Source: Opitutia bacterium
Lineage (GTDB): Bacteria > Verrucomicrobiota > Verrucomicrobiia > Opitutales > Opitutaceae
Direction of reading: 5' to 3'
Assembly: GCA_947475065.1 (NCBI GenBank)
Contig: CANJLB010000009.1
Coordinates: 1-64,000 of the forward strand
Length of the DNA: 64,000 bases
Under the pieces are notes generated by a model, which did not search any database, had not been told where the DNA came from, and was given only the letters and a program-made list of their open reading frames with translations. Within the stretch, counting starts at the first letter, position 1. Each line of letters starts with the position of its first letter. Positions 31,364 through 41,028 of this stretch are shown piece after piece. A program made the position numbers and the translations under genes.

Positions 31364-32473
31364 TCACAGGATCAGCATCGCGTCGCCGTAGCTGAAGAAA
31401 CGGTATTCGCGGGCGACGGCCTCCGCGTAGATTTCGCGCAACCAAGCGATGCCGTTGGCCGAACCTGGCGAGAGGAACGCGGCGACGAGGCAGAGCAACG
31501 TCGAGCGCGGCTGGTGAAAATTGGTGATGAGCGCGTCCACGCCGCGAAACTCGTGAGGCGGATAGATGAAAATGCCGGCCTCGGCGAGATACGGGCCGGC
31601 GGAGGGGGCTGGGGGCCGGGCCAAAAAATCCTCGATGCTCCGCACGGTCGTCGTGCCGACAGCAATGCGGCGGCCGGCAGGGGGCACGCGCAAGACATGC
31701 TGCGTAACAACCGGCAGCTCGTAGATTTCACGGTGGATAGCGTGCGCCTCGACGGTGTCGGTCCCGATGGGCCTGAACGTGCCAAGACCGACATGGAGCG
31801 TCACGTCGGCGGTGGCGACACCCTGCGCGGCGAGCGCGGCGAACAGCCCGGGTGTGAAATGCAGCCCGGCCGTCGGTGCGGCGACGGCGACCTGCCGCGC
31901 GCGGTCGGCATAGACAGTCTGGTAGCGTTCGAGATCGGCGGCGCGACGGGAGGAATCTTCCCGCTCAATGTAAGGCGGCAGTGGCACATCGCCGAGGCGG
32001 TTGGCCACGGCGGCGATCGGTTCGCCGTTGGGCGTGGTGAAACGCACGAGCACGGTGCCGTCGTCCTCCTTGCCCACGATCGCGCCGGTGAAACCGCCGC
32101 CCGGATGCGCAAACGTCGCCCCCACGGGCAGCCTTTTCCCCGGCTTAACAAGGCAGAGCCAGGTATCGCCGGAGCCGGGGGCCATCGTGGCGCCGCCGGG
32201 CGCGGTAACGGGCCGGAGCAGCAGGCACTCGGCCGCGCCGCCGCCCGGACGCTGCGCACGCAGCCGGGCCGGGAGGACGGCGGCGTTGTTGCGCAGGAGC
32301 GTATCGCCTGCGCGCAGGAAACGGGGCAGCTCGGCAAAAACCGTGTGTTCCAGCGTGTGCGTCGCGCGCCGGACGACGAGCAGCCGCGACTGGTCACGCC
32401 GCGCGGCCGGCGTTTGCGCGACGAGACGCGGCGGCAGGTGGTAGTCGAAGAGGTCGGTGGCAAGTGGTGGCAC
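31364..32473 (-). CDS. queA: S-adenosylmethionine:tRNA ribosyltransferase-isomerase QueA
   Basis: A 369-residue enzyme that transfers the ribosyl part of SAM to preQ1 in tRNA to make epoxyqueuosine. Recognisable blocks are LFDYHLPPRLVAQTPAARRDQSRLL, RNNAAVLPARL, the family motif APTAGLHFTPGLF, VTLHVGLGTFRPI and TNFHQPRSTLLCLVAAF. The start at 32473 gives MPPLATDLFDYHLP. It is divergent from rny; queF lies on the other side of rny. Confidence 0.95.
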   Translation of the reverse strand: MPPLATDLFDYHLPPRLVAQTPAARRDQSRLLVVRRATHTLEHTVFAELPRFLRAGDTLLRNNAAVLPARLRAQRPGGGAAECLLLRPVTAPGGATMAPGSGDTWLCLVKPGKRLPVGATFAHPGGGFTGAIVGKEDDGTVLVRFTTPNGEPIAAVANRLGDVPLPPYIEREDSSRRAADLERYQTVYADRARQVAVAAPTAGLHFTPGLFAALAAQGVATADVTLHVGLGTFRPIGTDTVEAHAIHREIYELPVVTQHVLRVPPAGRRIAVGTTTVRSIEDFLARPPAPSAGPYLAEAGIFIYPPHEFRGVDALITNFHQPRSTLLCLVAAFLSPGSANGIAWLREIYAEAVAREYRFFSYGDAMLIL

Positions 32474-32704
32474 TCGGCGGATGCAACGCGGCTCTCCGTT
32501 GGCGCGGCGAGCTTATTCATTTCATCTCCGACCCAATGCGGCCCACATGAACGCTGACCCGGCCGGCTTTTGCCCGGCCTCCCTCTGCGCTCCTCGCGAG
32601 CTGGCCAGACAGCAGTCCAGCCCGGGAGAAGATGGACCCAGGCCACCTCAGCCCCGGCACGACACGGCGGAAACAGGGTTGAGTTCCATACGGGAGCGGC
32701 CAGC

Positions 32705-34297
32705 ATGGCCGAATTGTCCTCCGTCTCCTCCAGTCTTCCGGCCCTGTCGCTGGCCGCCACCGACGACCTCGGTTCGTGGTCGTTGGCGCTGGCGCTGGCC
32801 GGCGGTGCGACGGCGGGATTTTTCACCGTCTGGCTGCTCCTGCGGCAGATGCGGCGGCAGGCACGCGAGCAGGGCGATCAATTGCGCGAGGTCGCGCGGC
32901 GCGAGGGCGTGGTCGAGGCCGCGGCCGCGCGGCAGCAGGCGGAGGAGGAGATCGCAGCACGGCGCGCGGAGTCCAACCGCGAGTTCGACCGCCGGGAGAT
33001 CGAAAGCGAGCTGAGGTTGCGCGAGATCCGCTCGCACGAGGAGTCGCTCGCGCTGCTGGACTTTCAATTGGAGCAAAAAAGCGAGCGGGTCGCGCGCGAA
33101 GCGGCGGCCAACCGCCAGGCGCGCGACGCCATCCGCGCGATGTCCAAGGCCGTCCGCCAGCGCCTCGAAGGCGTGGCCAGCATGGACGCCGAGGACATCC
33201 GCCGTGCGCTGCGCGAGGAGATGATGATCGAGTGTCAGGACGAGCTGCGGGCGCTGCGCCGTGCGACGCTTGAGCGCTCCGAGCAGGATTTGCAGGCCGA
33301 GGCGAAGCGCATCCTCATCGCCGCGATGCAACGGCTGGCAAGCAAGCCGATCAACGACCTCATGGTCACCCTTGTCGCGCTGCCGAGCGAGGACATGAAG
33401 CGCCGCATCGTCGGCCGTGAAGGGCGCAACATCAAGACCTTCGAGGCGGCCACCGGCGTGACCCTGCTCATTGACGAGTCGCCGCAGGTCGTCCTCGTGT
33501 CGTCGTTCGACCCCGTGCGCCGCGAGATCGCGCGCGTCGCGCTCGAGGGGCTGGTGCAGGACGGCCGCATCCACCCGGCCACGGTCGAGGAGTTCGTGGC
33601 GCGCGCGCGCGCGGAGATTGACCTCAACATCCAGCAGGCGGGCGAGGAGGCCGTGCGGCGGCTGAGCATCAATGGCCTGCACCCCGAGATCATCCGGCTG
33701 CTGGGCCGGCTGAAATACCGTTTTTCCGTCGCGCAAAACGTGCTGGAGCACTCGGTCGAGGTCGGCTTCCTCTGCTCCATGCTCGCGAGCGAACTCGGCC
33801 TCGATCCCAACGTCGCCAAGCGCGCCGGGCTCCTCCACGACATCGGCAAGGGCATCGAGGGTGACTACGAAGGCAGCCATGCAACCATTGGTGCGGACTT
33901 CGTGCGCCGCCATGGCGAGACGCCCATCGTCGTGAACGCCGTCGCCGCCCACCACGAGGAGGTGAAGGCCGAGACGATCTATGCCGGCCTCGTCATCCTC
34001 GCCGACACCGTGTCCGCCGTCCGGCCCGGTGCACGCGCCGAGGCGATGGCGAGCTATATCCAACGGCTCGACCGCCTGGAAAAGCTCGCGATGTCGGTCG
34101 AAGGCGTGCAGCAGGCCTATGCCATTCAGGCCGGCCGCGAGGTGCGTGTGGTCGTCAACCCCGCCAGCGTGACCGACGATCAGGCCCGCGAGCTGACCAA
34201 AACGCTTCGCCGCCGCATCGAGGCCGAGCTGCAATATCCCAGCACCATCAAAATTACCGTCATCCGTGAATCGCGTTTCACGGAAACGGCCACTTGA
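32705..34297 (+). CDS. rny: Ribonuclease Y
   Basis: A 530-residue membrane-anchored endoribonuclease that starts mRNA decay. Order of parts: N-terminal TM ([22 protein letters not shown]), a long charged coiled coil to about residue 165, a KH domain ([23 protein letters not shown]), and an HD domain with HDIGKG, AAHHEEV and later DRL...LAM. The start at 32705 (MAELSS...) places the TM at about residue 25; upstream in-frame sequence to 32570 is not needed. It may be the central RNase of a degradosome-like complex. Confidence 0.95.
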   Translation: MAELSSVSSSLPALSLAATDDLGSWSLALALAGGATAGFFTVWLLLRQMRRQAREQGDQLREVARREGVVEAAAARQQAEEEIAARRAESNREFDRREIESELRLREIRSHEESLALLDFQLEQKSERVAREAAANRQARDAIRAMSKAVRQRLEGVASMDAEDIRRALREEMMIECQDELRALRRATLERSEQDLQAEAKRILIAAMQRLASKPINDLMVTLVALPSEDMKRRIVGREGRNIKTFEAATGVTLLIDESPQVVLVSSFDPVRREIARVALEGLVQDGRIHPATVEEFVARARAEIDLNIQQAGEEAVRRLSINGLHPEIIRLLGRLKYRFSVAQNVLEHSVEVGFLCSMLASELGLDPNVAKRAGLLHDIGKGIEGDYEGSHATIGADFVRRHGETPIVVNAVAAHHEEVKAETIYAGLVILADTVSAVRPGARAEAMASYIQRLDRLEKLAMSVEGVQQAYAIQAGREVRVVVNPASVTDDQARELTKTLRRRIEAELQYPSTIKITVIRESRFTETAT

Positions 34298-34380
34298 ACT
34301 GAAAGCAGCGGGCCGTAAGCGGTGGGCAGAGACCACCTTTCTCCTCGCCACCCGCCGACCGCCGACCACTACTTTTTCCC

Positions 34381-34761
34381 ATGCCGGACCGCAAGCTTCT
34401 CGCTACCTTTCCCAACCCCGCGCCGCGCCGCGCCTATGTGATCGAGCACACGCATCATGAGTTCACATCGCTCTGCCCGCTCACGGGCCACCCGGACTTT
34501 GCCACCATCACGGTGAGCTACGTGGCGGACAAAAAGTGTGTCGAACTAAAGTCGCTCAAGCTCTACTTCCACGCCTTCCGTAACGCCGGCGCGTTTTTCG
34601 AGGCGGTGACCAACCAGATTTGCGACGACCTCGGCGCGGCCCTACGCCCGCGCTCCCTCACTGTCATCGCCGACTGGAAAGCCCGCGGCGGTTTCACCTC
34701 GCGGATCACCGCCGAGTGGCGGTCCGCCCGGCAAAAGGAGGGTGATGAGCCCACCCGGTGA
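34381..34761 (+). CDS. queF: NADPH-dependent preQ0 reductase QueF
   Basis: A 126-residue type I QueF (tunnelling-fold) enzyme that reduces 7-cyano-7-deazaguanine to preQ1 in queuosine synthesis. The active-site block is EFTSLCPLTGHPDFATITVSY with Cys32 and Asp39, followed by ELKSLKLYFHAFRN. It starts 84 bp after rny and is probably read through from it. With queA 1.9 kb away it supplies two steps of the queuosine route. Confidence 0.95.
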   Translation: MPDRKLLATFPNPAPRRAYVIEHTHHEFTSLCPLTGHPDFATITVSYVADKKCVELKSLKLYFHAFRNAGAFFEAVTNQICDDLGAALRPRSLTVIADWKARGGFTSRITAEWRSARQKEGDEPTR

Positions 34762-34837
34762 GCGGGCGGCTCCGACTGCCGGCGCGACTGAATCATGCAC
34801 CGAGGCGGTAAAGAGCACCCATGCCGGTGGCCCGTCT

Positions 34838-35614
34838 TCACTTCACCGCCCGGAATTCCGGTGGCGGCGGGGCTTTGGCAACGAAGCGGTGGGTCTGGCC
34901 CTGCCACTCGTAGTCAAAGGCGGTCTCCGCCGAGTGCAGGTACATCCTCTTCGCCCCGCCGGCACGGAAGAAATCGCGGCTGGCCGAAAAATCGCCGTAG
35001 GTCATGTCGCCGACGATGGGCAGACCGCGCTCGGCGCATTGCACCCGGAGCTGGTGGCTGCGACCGGTGCGTGGTTCGAGCTTAAGCAGGCTGAGTTTGG
35101 GCTCGCCCCGGCTGCCGCGCAGGACGCTCATCTGCGTTTCAGCCACGACCCCGCCGCCGGTGCCGGTGCGGATTTGCCCGCCACTCCGCTCAATTTTTAG
35201 CCAGTCGCGCCAAAGCTCGACGGGCCGCTCCGGCGCGCCGAAGACCAGCGCCTGATAGACTTTACGGACGCGTTTGCGCTGAAACAGTTCCTTGATGGAC
35301 GCAGCCAGAGCCGCGTCTGCCGCGACGAGGATCACTCCGGAAGTCGCAGCGTCGAGGCGGTTGAGCAGCCAGAGACGCGCCGGGATCGTCGCCCCGGGCG
35401 GCGTCCACTCGAAATGTTCCCCCTCCATCGTGTAGCCGGCGGTGAGCAGAGCATGGCGGTCCACACCGGCCAGCTCATCGTTGGGGTGCGAGCGGATGCC
35501 AGCGGGCTTCGCGAGCGCGCCGAGGCCGTTGGCATCGTGCGTGAGCACGGTAACGCCAGGGCCGAGCGGCAGCGCGGCCCAAAACGCGGCGGTGACTCCG
35601 GACGGCTCATTCAT
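34838..35614 (-). CDS. RluA-family pseudouridine synthase
   Basis: A 258-residue protein that probably isomerises uridine in rRNA or tRNA. The catalytic signature is RLWLLNRLDAATSGVILVA with Asp88, followed by RKVYQALVFG and RTGRSHQLRVQCAERGLPIVGDMTYG. The usual HRLD is NRLD here. There is no S4 domain. The substrate position cannot be told. Its start (35614) overlaps the end of the TonB-like gene by 8 bp. Confidence 0.87.
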   Translation of the reverse strand: MNEPSGVTAAFWAALPLGPGVTVLTHDANGLGALAKPAGIRSHPNDELAGVDRHALLTAGYTMEGEHFEWTPPGATIPARLWLLNRLDAATSGVILVAADAALAASIKELFQRKRVRKVYQALVFGAPERPVELWRDWLKIERSGGQIRTGTGGGVVAETQMSVLRGSRGEPKLSLLKLEPRTGRSHQLRVQCAERGLPIVGDMTYGDFSASRDFFRAGGAKRMYLHSAETAFDYEWQGQTHRFVAKAPPPPEFRAVK

Positions 35615-36758
35615 AGTAAAAGGTAAAGGTGAGCTCCTGCGACTCGCCGAGCAGCGCGATCATGTCGGCCGACCACGGGCCGTAAGGCGCGGGCGAGATG
35701 ATGCCACTAACGCAGGCTGTCCGCGCATCGGCGTTGCCGTTGCTCTCAATGGAAATGATCTTGGCAATCTCGCCAAGTGAATTGATGCGAAACGTGACCT
35801 GCACCCGTGTGCCGATCTCGGGATAAACAGGGCTCTGATCCACGATGCGATGCCATTGCCGGGCCACGGCATCGAAAAGCCGCTGCAAGTATTCGCCGTG
35901 GCGGCTCCATTTTGCGTCGTAGGCGGTGATGCCGGTGCGGTTGGCACCGGTAAAATTGTTCACCAGCGGCGACGGGCGCGTCCGCACGGCGGCGGTCGTG
36001 AGCTGTGGGCGCGGCTGCGGGCGCAACGGGTCTATCTGCACGGGCAGGCCGATGGTGAACCCGGTGTCGGCCGTCGCACCGGGCCGGCCGTCCACGGGGT
36101 TCTGGCCGGCGGCAGGATTGGGGCCGGGTGTGGCGATCCCCGTGCCGATGGCGGCGGGAGTTTCCCCCTGCGCCTGCTCGGTGCCGGGCAACGGCGCCTG
36201 CGGGCGGCGGGCGGACTGCTCTTCGCTGGCCGGTGTGGGTGGAGGCGACGGCGCGACGACGGGGAGCGGACGCGGTTCGGCGAGTTCGCCGCTCACGATG
36301 GCGGCCGAAGGCTTGGCCGGGTCGCCCTTGACCGCCGGCGTGTCGCTCTTGCCGTCGGGCGTGGGGATGGGTTGCGCAGCCTGCTGGTTTTGCGCCGCGA
36401 TGTTGCTGGTCTGGTCGGGCACATTGTCGGGCGCGGCGGGATTCGCCTCGACAAATCTCGGCGGCGCGGGCGGCGGTGGCACCGGAACCGGCACGCCGGG
36501 CGCGGCCAGCTCATCCGGTGCGAGCTGGATCTCAAACGCCATTGCGCCACCGTCCGCCGGATCCGCCAGGCCCCCCGCCGGCACCTCGGGCCAGTGCAGC
36601 CGTTGCACAAGCGCCAGCAGCAACAGATGCACGAGCACCGTGCCGGCGACACCGATTTGCACCGCGCGTCTTTCCGTGTTAGCGGGCGCGCGCCGGCGTG
36701 ACGTCGGCGGAAGGCGGACCGGCGGGGGCGGAAGAGGCAAAGTTGGCGGAGCAGACAT
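35607..36758 (-). CDS. TonB-like energy-transducer protein
   Basis: A 383-residue protein. It has a short proline-rich cytoplasmic N-terminus, one TM (VQIGVAGTVLVHLLLLALVQ, with the His typical of TonB/TolA anchors), a long Pro/Ala-rich periplasmic spacer (about residues 75-250) and a C-terminal globular domain. That domain contains VQVTFRINSLGEIAKIISIESNG, similar to TonB/TolA C-terminal domains. It probably works with an ExbBD pair such as the one at 9.7-10.8 kb. ATG at 36758 is preferred over 36806. Confidence 0.75.
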   Translation of the reverse strand: MSAPPTLPLPPPPVRLPPTSRRRAPANTERRAVQIGVAGTVLVHLLLLALVQRLHWPEVPAGGLADPADGGAMAFEIQLAPDELAAPGVPVPVPPPPAPPRFVEANPAAPDNVPDQTSNIAAQNQQAAQPIPTPDGKSDTPAVKGDPAKPSAAIVSGELAEPRPLPVVAPSPPPTPASEEQSARRPQAPLPGTEQAQGETPAAIGTGIATPGPNPAAGQNPVDGRPGATADTGFTIGLPVQIDPLRPQPRPQLTTAAVRTRPSPLVNNFTGANRTGITAYDAKWSRHGEYLQRLFDAVARQWHRIVDQSPVYPEIGTRVQVTFRINSLGEIAKIISIESNGNADARTACVSGIISPAPYGPWSADMIALLGESQELTFTFYYE

Positions 36759-36780
36759 GGACGGCGCAGGACGCGGGCGG

Positions 36781-37365
36781 TCAGACGGACAGACCCGCAC
36801 GGGCAAAGAGTTGTTTCACGTTTTCCAGCGGCAGACCGATAATGTTGGTGAGCGACCCGGTGTGGCCTGAGACAATCAGCCCGCCCTGCTCCTGAATCGC
36901 GTAGCCACCGGCCTTGTCGAGCGTGTGCACCTGAGCGAGGTAGGCCTCGATCACGGCCTCGTCAAGCGTGCGAAAGGTCACCTCGCTCGCCGCACAGTCG
37001 TCGAGGCGCAGCCCGCGCGCCGTGCAGCGCAGCGCCAGCCCGGTGAACACCGTGTGTGTGCGCCCGCTGAGGCGGCGCAGCATCGTCCGCGCCTCGGCGG
37101 CGTTATAGGGCTTGTTGAGTGCCGTGCCGTCGAGAAACACCGTCGTGTCCGCGCCAAGCACCAAGGTTTCCGGCCGGCGCGCGGCGACCCAGTCGGCCTT
37201 GAGCGCGGCGTTGCGGGCGACCATCACCCGCGGATCGGTCGCGGGGTTCTCGTGCTCCTCAACCGGTGCGATAACAACCTCAAACGGAACCCCGAGCCCC
37301 GCGAGCAGCTCGCGCCGGCGCGGCGAGGCGGAGGCGAGGATGAGACGGTTGGCCGGCGCGGTCAT
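36781..37365 (-). CDS. maf: Maf-type nucleotide pyrophosphatase
   Basis: A 194-residue Maf/Ham1-like enzyme that hydrolyses unwanted NTPs such as dTTP/UTP or modified ones. The family blocks are [53 protein letters not shown] and [13 protein letters not shown]. The start at 37365 gives [17 protein letters not shown]. The long open extension to 38295 is antisense to nadE and is not part of the gene. Its stop is 22 bp before the start of the TonB-like gene, so they probably share a transcript. Confidence 0.93.
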   Translation of the reverse strand: MTAPANRLILASASPRRRELLAGLGVPFEVVIAPVEEHENPATDPRVMVARNAALKADWVAARRPETLVLGADTTVFLDGTALNKPYNAAEARTMLRRLSGRTHTVFTGLALRCTARGLRLDDCAASEVTFRTLDEAVIEAYLAQVHTLDKAGGYAIQEQGGLIVSGHTGSLTNIIGLPLENVKQLFARAGLSV

Positions 37366-37467
37366 GCGCAGAAAGAAAACGCGCCCCACCATCGTGCGCA
37401 AGCCGGGGTTCGCCACCCTCCTTTCTCCTTTCGCCCTTCTCCTTTCTCCGCTTACCTCATTCCGCCC

Positions 37468-39147
37468 ATGCGCCTCGGCCTCGCCCAGATCAACACCACC
37501 GTCGGCGACCTCGCCGGCAACCGCAGCCGCATTCTCGACGCGTATGCCGCGCTCGTCGCGCAGGGCGCGGAACTGATCGTTTTTCCCGAACTCGCTGTCT
37601 GCGGCTACCCGCCGCGCGACCTGCTGTTTCGGCGACAGTTTGTGTCCGACGTGGAGGCATCGCTGCGTGAAATCGCCGCCGCCGTCGGCGACGTGCCCGC
37701 CCTGGCCGGCACCGTCATTCCGAACCCCGCGCCCGGCGGCCGCCGCTTTTTCAACGTCGCCGCACTCTGCCGGAACGGTCAGGTCGAGGCCATCGCCCGC
37801 AAATGCCTGCTGCCGACTTACGATGTGTTTGACGAAGACCGCTACTTCGAGCCGGCCCCCACGCCGACCGTCCTCGTGATCGCCGGCCGCAAAATCGGCG
37901 TCACCATCTGCGAGGATATCTGGACGAATCCCGCACTCGGCGCGGCGGCGCGCTACCATTTCGATCCGGTGAAGGCGCTCGCCGCACAAAAAATCGACGT
38001 CATGGTCAACCTCTCCGCGAGCCCGTGGCATCACGGCAAGGAGGCCTTGCGCCGCCAGCTCGTGCCGGACGCCGCCCGTGCGCTCGGCTGCCCCGTCGCC
38101 TACGTCAATGCCATCGGCGGCAACGACGAACTCGTCTTCGACGGACGCAGCCTTGTGGCCGACGCACAAGGAAACATCACGGCGCAACTCGCGGCCTTCG
38201 CAGAAGAGCTGCGCGTGCTGGAGGCTCCATGTGGGCGGGATGCCCCCACCCCGCTTTCCCCATCGGCGGGTGAGGGCACCCGCCCCACATCTCAATCAAC
38301 GGATGGTGGCATCCCCGACGTCCACGCCGCGCTGGTGCTGGGCCTACGTGACTATGCGCACAAGTGCGGATTCAAACAGGCGCTCGTCGCGCTCTCGGGC
38401 GGGATTGATTCCGCAGTGGTTGCGGTGCTCGCGGCCGAGGCGCTTGGCGCGGCCAACGTCATCGGCGTCTCCCTGCCCTCCCACATTTCCTCACAGCACT
38501 CACAGGACGACGCCCTCGCCCTTGCGAAAAACCTCGGCCTCCGCTTCGAGACGGTCCGCATCGCCGACACCGTGATGGAATCCGAAAAAGCCCTGTGGCA
38601 CCTCTTCGCCAGCCGTCCGCGTGACGTGACCGAGGAAAATTTGCAGGCTCGCGTGCGCGGTGTCCTGATGATGGCACTCTCCAACAAGCTCGGCGCTCTC
38701 CTGCTCACCACGGGGAACAAGAGCGAGGTCGCCGTCGGCTATTGCACGCTTTACGGCGACATGTGCGGCGGCCTCGCGGTCATCAGCGATGTGTTCAAGA
38801 CGCAGATCTACGCCCTCGCCCGCTGGATCAACCGCGAGAAGGAAATCATCCCGGCCAACACTCTGACCAAGCCCCCGAGCGCCGAACTGCGCCCCGGTCA
38901 GCTTGATCAGGACAGCCTTCCGCCCTACGACGTGCTCGACGCCCTCCTGCAAGGCTATGTGGAGGAAGGCCTCTCGTGCCGCGATCTCGTTACACGCGGC
39001 TTCGCCGAGACTGTGGTCACCGACATCACGCGCAAGGTGGATCTCAGTGAATACAAGCGCAAGCAGGCCGCCCCCGGACTGAAAATTACCCCCCTCGCCT
39101 TCGGCGTCGGCCGCCGGATTCCCATCGTGCAGAAATATGCGGGCTGA
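37468..39147 (+). CDS. nadE: Glutamine-dependent NAD+ synthetase
   Basis: A 559-residue two-domain enzyme that makes NAD+ from deamido-NAD+, ATP and glutamine. The N-terminal nitrilase-like domain has the Glu-Lys-Cys triad: E41 in [14 protein letters not shown], a Lys in [14 protein letters not shown] and a Cys in VTICEDIW. The synthetase domain has the P-loop [12 protein letters not shown] and [23 protein letters not shown]. Between them, residues about 254-275 ([19 protein letters not shown]...) are encoded by a palindromic repeat (38229-38290), inserted in frame in the linker. The start at 37468 ([13 protein letters not shown]) fits the family. It is divergent from maf. Confidence 0.95.
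   Translation: MRLGLAQINTTVGDLAGNRSRILDAYAALVAQGAELIVFPELAVCGYPPRDLLFRRQFVSDVEASLREIAAAVGDVPALAGTVIPNPAPGGRRFFNVAALCRNGQVEAIARKCLLPTYDVFDEDRYFEPAPTPTVLVIAGRKIGVTICEDIWTNPALGAAARYHFDPVKALAAQKIDVMVNLSASPWHHGKEALRRQLVPDAARALGCPVAYVNAIGGNDELVFDGRSLVADAQGNITAQLAAFAEELRVLEAPCGRDAPTPLSPSAGEGTRPTSQSTDGGIPDVHAALVLGLRDYAHKCGFKQALVALSGGIDSAVVAVLAAEALGAANVIGVSLPSHISSQHSQDDALALAKNLGLRFETVRIADTVMESEKALWHLFASRPRDVTEENLQARVRGVLMMALSNKLGALLLTTGNKSEVAVGYCTLYGDMCGGLAVISDVFKTQIYALARWINREKEIIPANTLTKPPSAELRPGQLDQDSLPPYDVLDALLQGYVEEGLSCRDLVTRGFAETVVTDITRKVDLSEYKRKQAAPGLKITPLAFGVGRRIPIVQKYAG
38229..38290. repeat. Palindromic repeat inside nadE linker
   Basis: Read through in frame. The outer ends atgtgggcggga and gcacccgccccacat are imperfect reverse complements. 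An inner perfect hairpin, ggcgggtg-AGGG-cacccgcc, spans 38265-38284. The base composition and low-complexity protein product fit a mobile palindromic element that landed in the interdomain linker without disrupting either domain. Confidence 0.75.
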
Positions 39148-39193
39148 ATGGTTCTGGAATCACGCGTCGCAAGATGCGAGCCAGCTGAGGCTC

Positions 39194-40093
39194 TTATGTC
39201 AGCATCAGCCAAAACGCTATGGCAGCGGCGTAGAGGGCGAGGTACGAGGCGGCGCGGCCAAGGAGAGGGTTCAGTTCCTCCGGCATACGCGCGCGGCGTA
39301 GCGCGACAATCTGGCGCGACGCCAGCACGCCGAACACCGCCACCAGCAGCCAGGTCCAGCCCGCGTGGCCGAGCCCGCGGGCAGCGAGCACCGGCGGCAC
39401 GACGAGCGCCCACAAGTGCGCAAGGCCAAACTGGAGGCGGGCGAGCTTGCGGCCGTAACGGACGACGAGCGTGCGCTTGCACGCACGCCGGTCGGTCTCT
39501 GCGTCGCGGTAATTGTTCACAAGAAGAATGTTGGCCGCCAGCGCGCCGACTCCCGCGCCGAGGAGAAGCGCGTCGGCCCCCACCCAGCCGGCCTGCACGA
39601 AGTGTGTCGCACCGACAGCGACAAGGCCAAAGAAAATGAAGACAAACACATCGCCCAGCCCGTTGTAGCCGAGCGGCCACGGTCCGCCCGTATAGGCATA
39701 GCCACAGAGAATGCTCAGAAGGCCGATTAGGAGCAAGGGCCAGCCGCCGTAGGGCAGAAGCGTCAGCCCGGCGAGAAAGGCGGCGGCAAAAGTGGCGGCC
39801 ATCGCGGCGCGCATAACGCCGGGGCGGACGAGGCCGGCGGCGACGGCGCGGCGCGGGCCGACGCGCGCGGCGGTGTCGGCGCCCTTGACGAAGTCGTAGT
39901 AGTCGTTGGCGAAGTTGGTGCCGACCTGAACGAGCAGTGCGAACGCGAGGCAGCCGAACGCGGCGGGCGGAAGAAATTTCCCCTCGCGCCAGGCGAGCGC
40001 GGAGCCGGCGAGCACCGGCGCGACCGCGGCGGGCAGCGTGCGCGGCCGGGCGGCGGCGAGCCAGACGGACAGGGTTGACGGCGGACGATCCAC
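39194..40093 (-). CDS. menA: 1,4-dihydroxy-2-naphthoate polyprenyltransferase
   Basis: A 299-residue UbiA-superfamily enzyme, most likely MenA, which prenylates DHNA in menaquinone synthesis. Motifs are NFANDYYDFVKGADTAARVGPRRAVAAG (first Asp-rich motif, N60-D73, with the MenA-type continuation) and NNYRDAETDRRACKRTLVVRYG (second motif). About eight TM helices follow. No other men genes are in the window. It starts 16 bp after the end of the next gene upstream. Confidence 0.9.
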   Translation of the reverse strand: MDRPPSTLSVWLAAARPRTLPAAVAPVLAGSALAWREGKFLPPAAFGCLAFALLVQVGTNFANDYYDFVKGADTAARVGPRRAVAAGLVRPGVMRAAMAATFAAAFLAGLTLLPYGGWPLLLIGLLSILCGYAYTGGPWPLGYNGLGDVFVFIFFGLVAVGATHFVQAGWVGADALLLGAGVGALAANILLVNNYRDAETDRRACKRTLVVRYGRKLARLQFGLAHLWALVVPPVLAARGLGHAGWTWLLVAVFGVLASRQIVALRRARMPEELNPLLGRAASYLALYAAAIAFWLMLT

Positions 40094-40109
40094 GGCGACG
40101 GCGGCGCCC

Positions 40110-40850
40110 TCAGGACGCCGAGGACGAAGGCCCGGCGATGATCTTGGTCTTTTTCGTGAACTGAGCGAGCCGTCGCTTGAGGGCGATGCTCAAGAACACC
40201 GGCAGCAGCGTCAGGCCGCCCGCAATGAGCACCTTGTGCGGAGGCTGGCCGAAAACCAGGGCGGCGATAACCTCAAAGCAGCCGAAGACCGCAAGCATCA
40301 CCCCGGCCGACGGCAGCAGGACATTGAACACCCACGCGAGCAAGATGGCCGCGAGCGCAGCCTTGAGGCCGATCAGCCCGAAAGAGAGGCCTTGCAAGTA
40401 AAAAATGGGCGCGAACATCGAGAGCTTTTTCTCAAAACGAAACATCTGCACGGTCAGTCCGACGAGCAGGACGAACACTTTGAGGCCGAGGATCAGTTTC
40501 AAGGTCAGCGGCTCCGGCGGCACGGCAGCCGGGACAAATGCCTCCACGCCCGCGAACAACATGCCGCCGACCGCCGCGCCACCGGCCAGCGCACGCAGGA
40601 GGTCTACCCAATTGCGCGCCTTGCCGAGCTCCTCTCCCAACCAGACCGACAGGTCGCCCGGCTGACGCTCCCGGGTCGGCGCCCACTCGCGCGAGCGCGA
40701 TCCGCGCACCCGTCGGCCAATGGCCCCGATCCGCAGCCATTGGCGCGGAAACCATAGCAGCAGCAGGGCGGGAAGCAGACAGACAAGATCAAGTTTGACA
40801 GAGAAAACAGTGACAATCACACAACAAACGAAACCGATGCAGGGAGCCAT
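40110..40850 (-). CDS. Unknown polytopic membrane protein upstream of menA
   Basis: A 246-residue protein with about six hydrophobic segments and a charged central loop (RSREWAPTRERQPGDLSVWLGEELGKARNWVDLLRAL). It ends in a basic tail (LKRRLAQFTKKTKIIAGPSSSAS). No family is recognised. It precedes menA by 16 bp on the same strand, so a membrane or quinone-linked role is possible but unproved. The first ATG at 40850 is assumed; internal starts would trim the first TM. Confidence 0.6.
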   Translation of the reverse strand: MAPCIGFVCCVIVTVFSVKLDLVCLLPALLLLWFPRQWLRIGAIGRRVRGSRSREWAPTRERQPGDLSVWLGEELGKARNWVDLLRALAGGAAVGGMLFAGVEAFVPAAVPPEPLTLKLILGLKVFVLLVGLTVQMFRFEKKLSMFAPIFYLQGLSFGLIGLKAALAAILLAWVFNVLLPSAGVMLAVFGCFEVIAALVFGQPPHKVLIAGGLTLLPVFLSIALKRRLAQFTKKTKIIAGPSSSAS

Positions 40851-41028
40851 GACAAGCCCTCGTGCGGGCGAGGGACGTTTTCCATCCCGTATGGAAGATC
40901 ATTCTGTCCGCCAGTTGTGCAATGGCCTGCGTCACCTGAACGGCGCGTTGGGCCAATGTGCCTGCAAACCCATGCCACCGGCCCGGAGGTGTGCACCGAT
41001 CCGGCGCGGCGAGACGACGCCTCCCCGC

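Noticed and set aside
32648-34369. Minus-strand open frame over rny
   Set aside because: Antisense to RNase Y, which has clear KH and HD domains; no motif in the antisense translation.
37366-38295. N-terminal extension of Maf
   Set aside because: The extra codons are antisense to nadE; Maf family proteins begin at [10 protein letters not shown].
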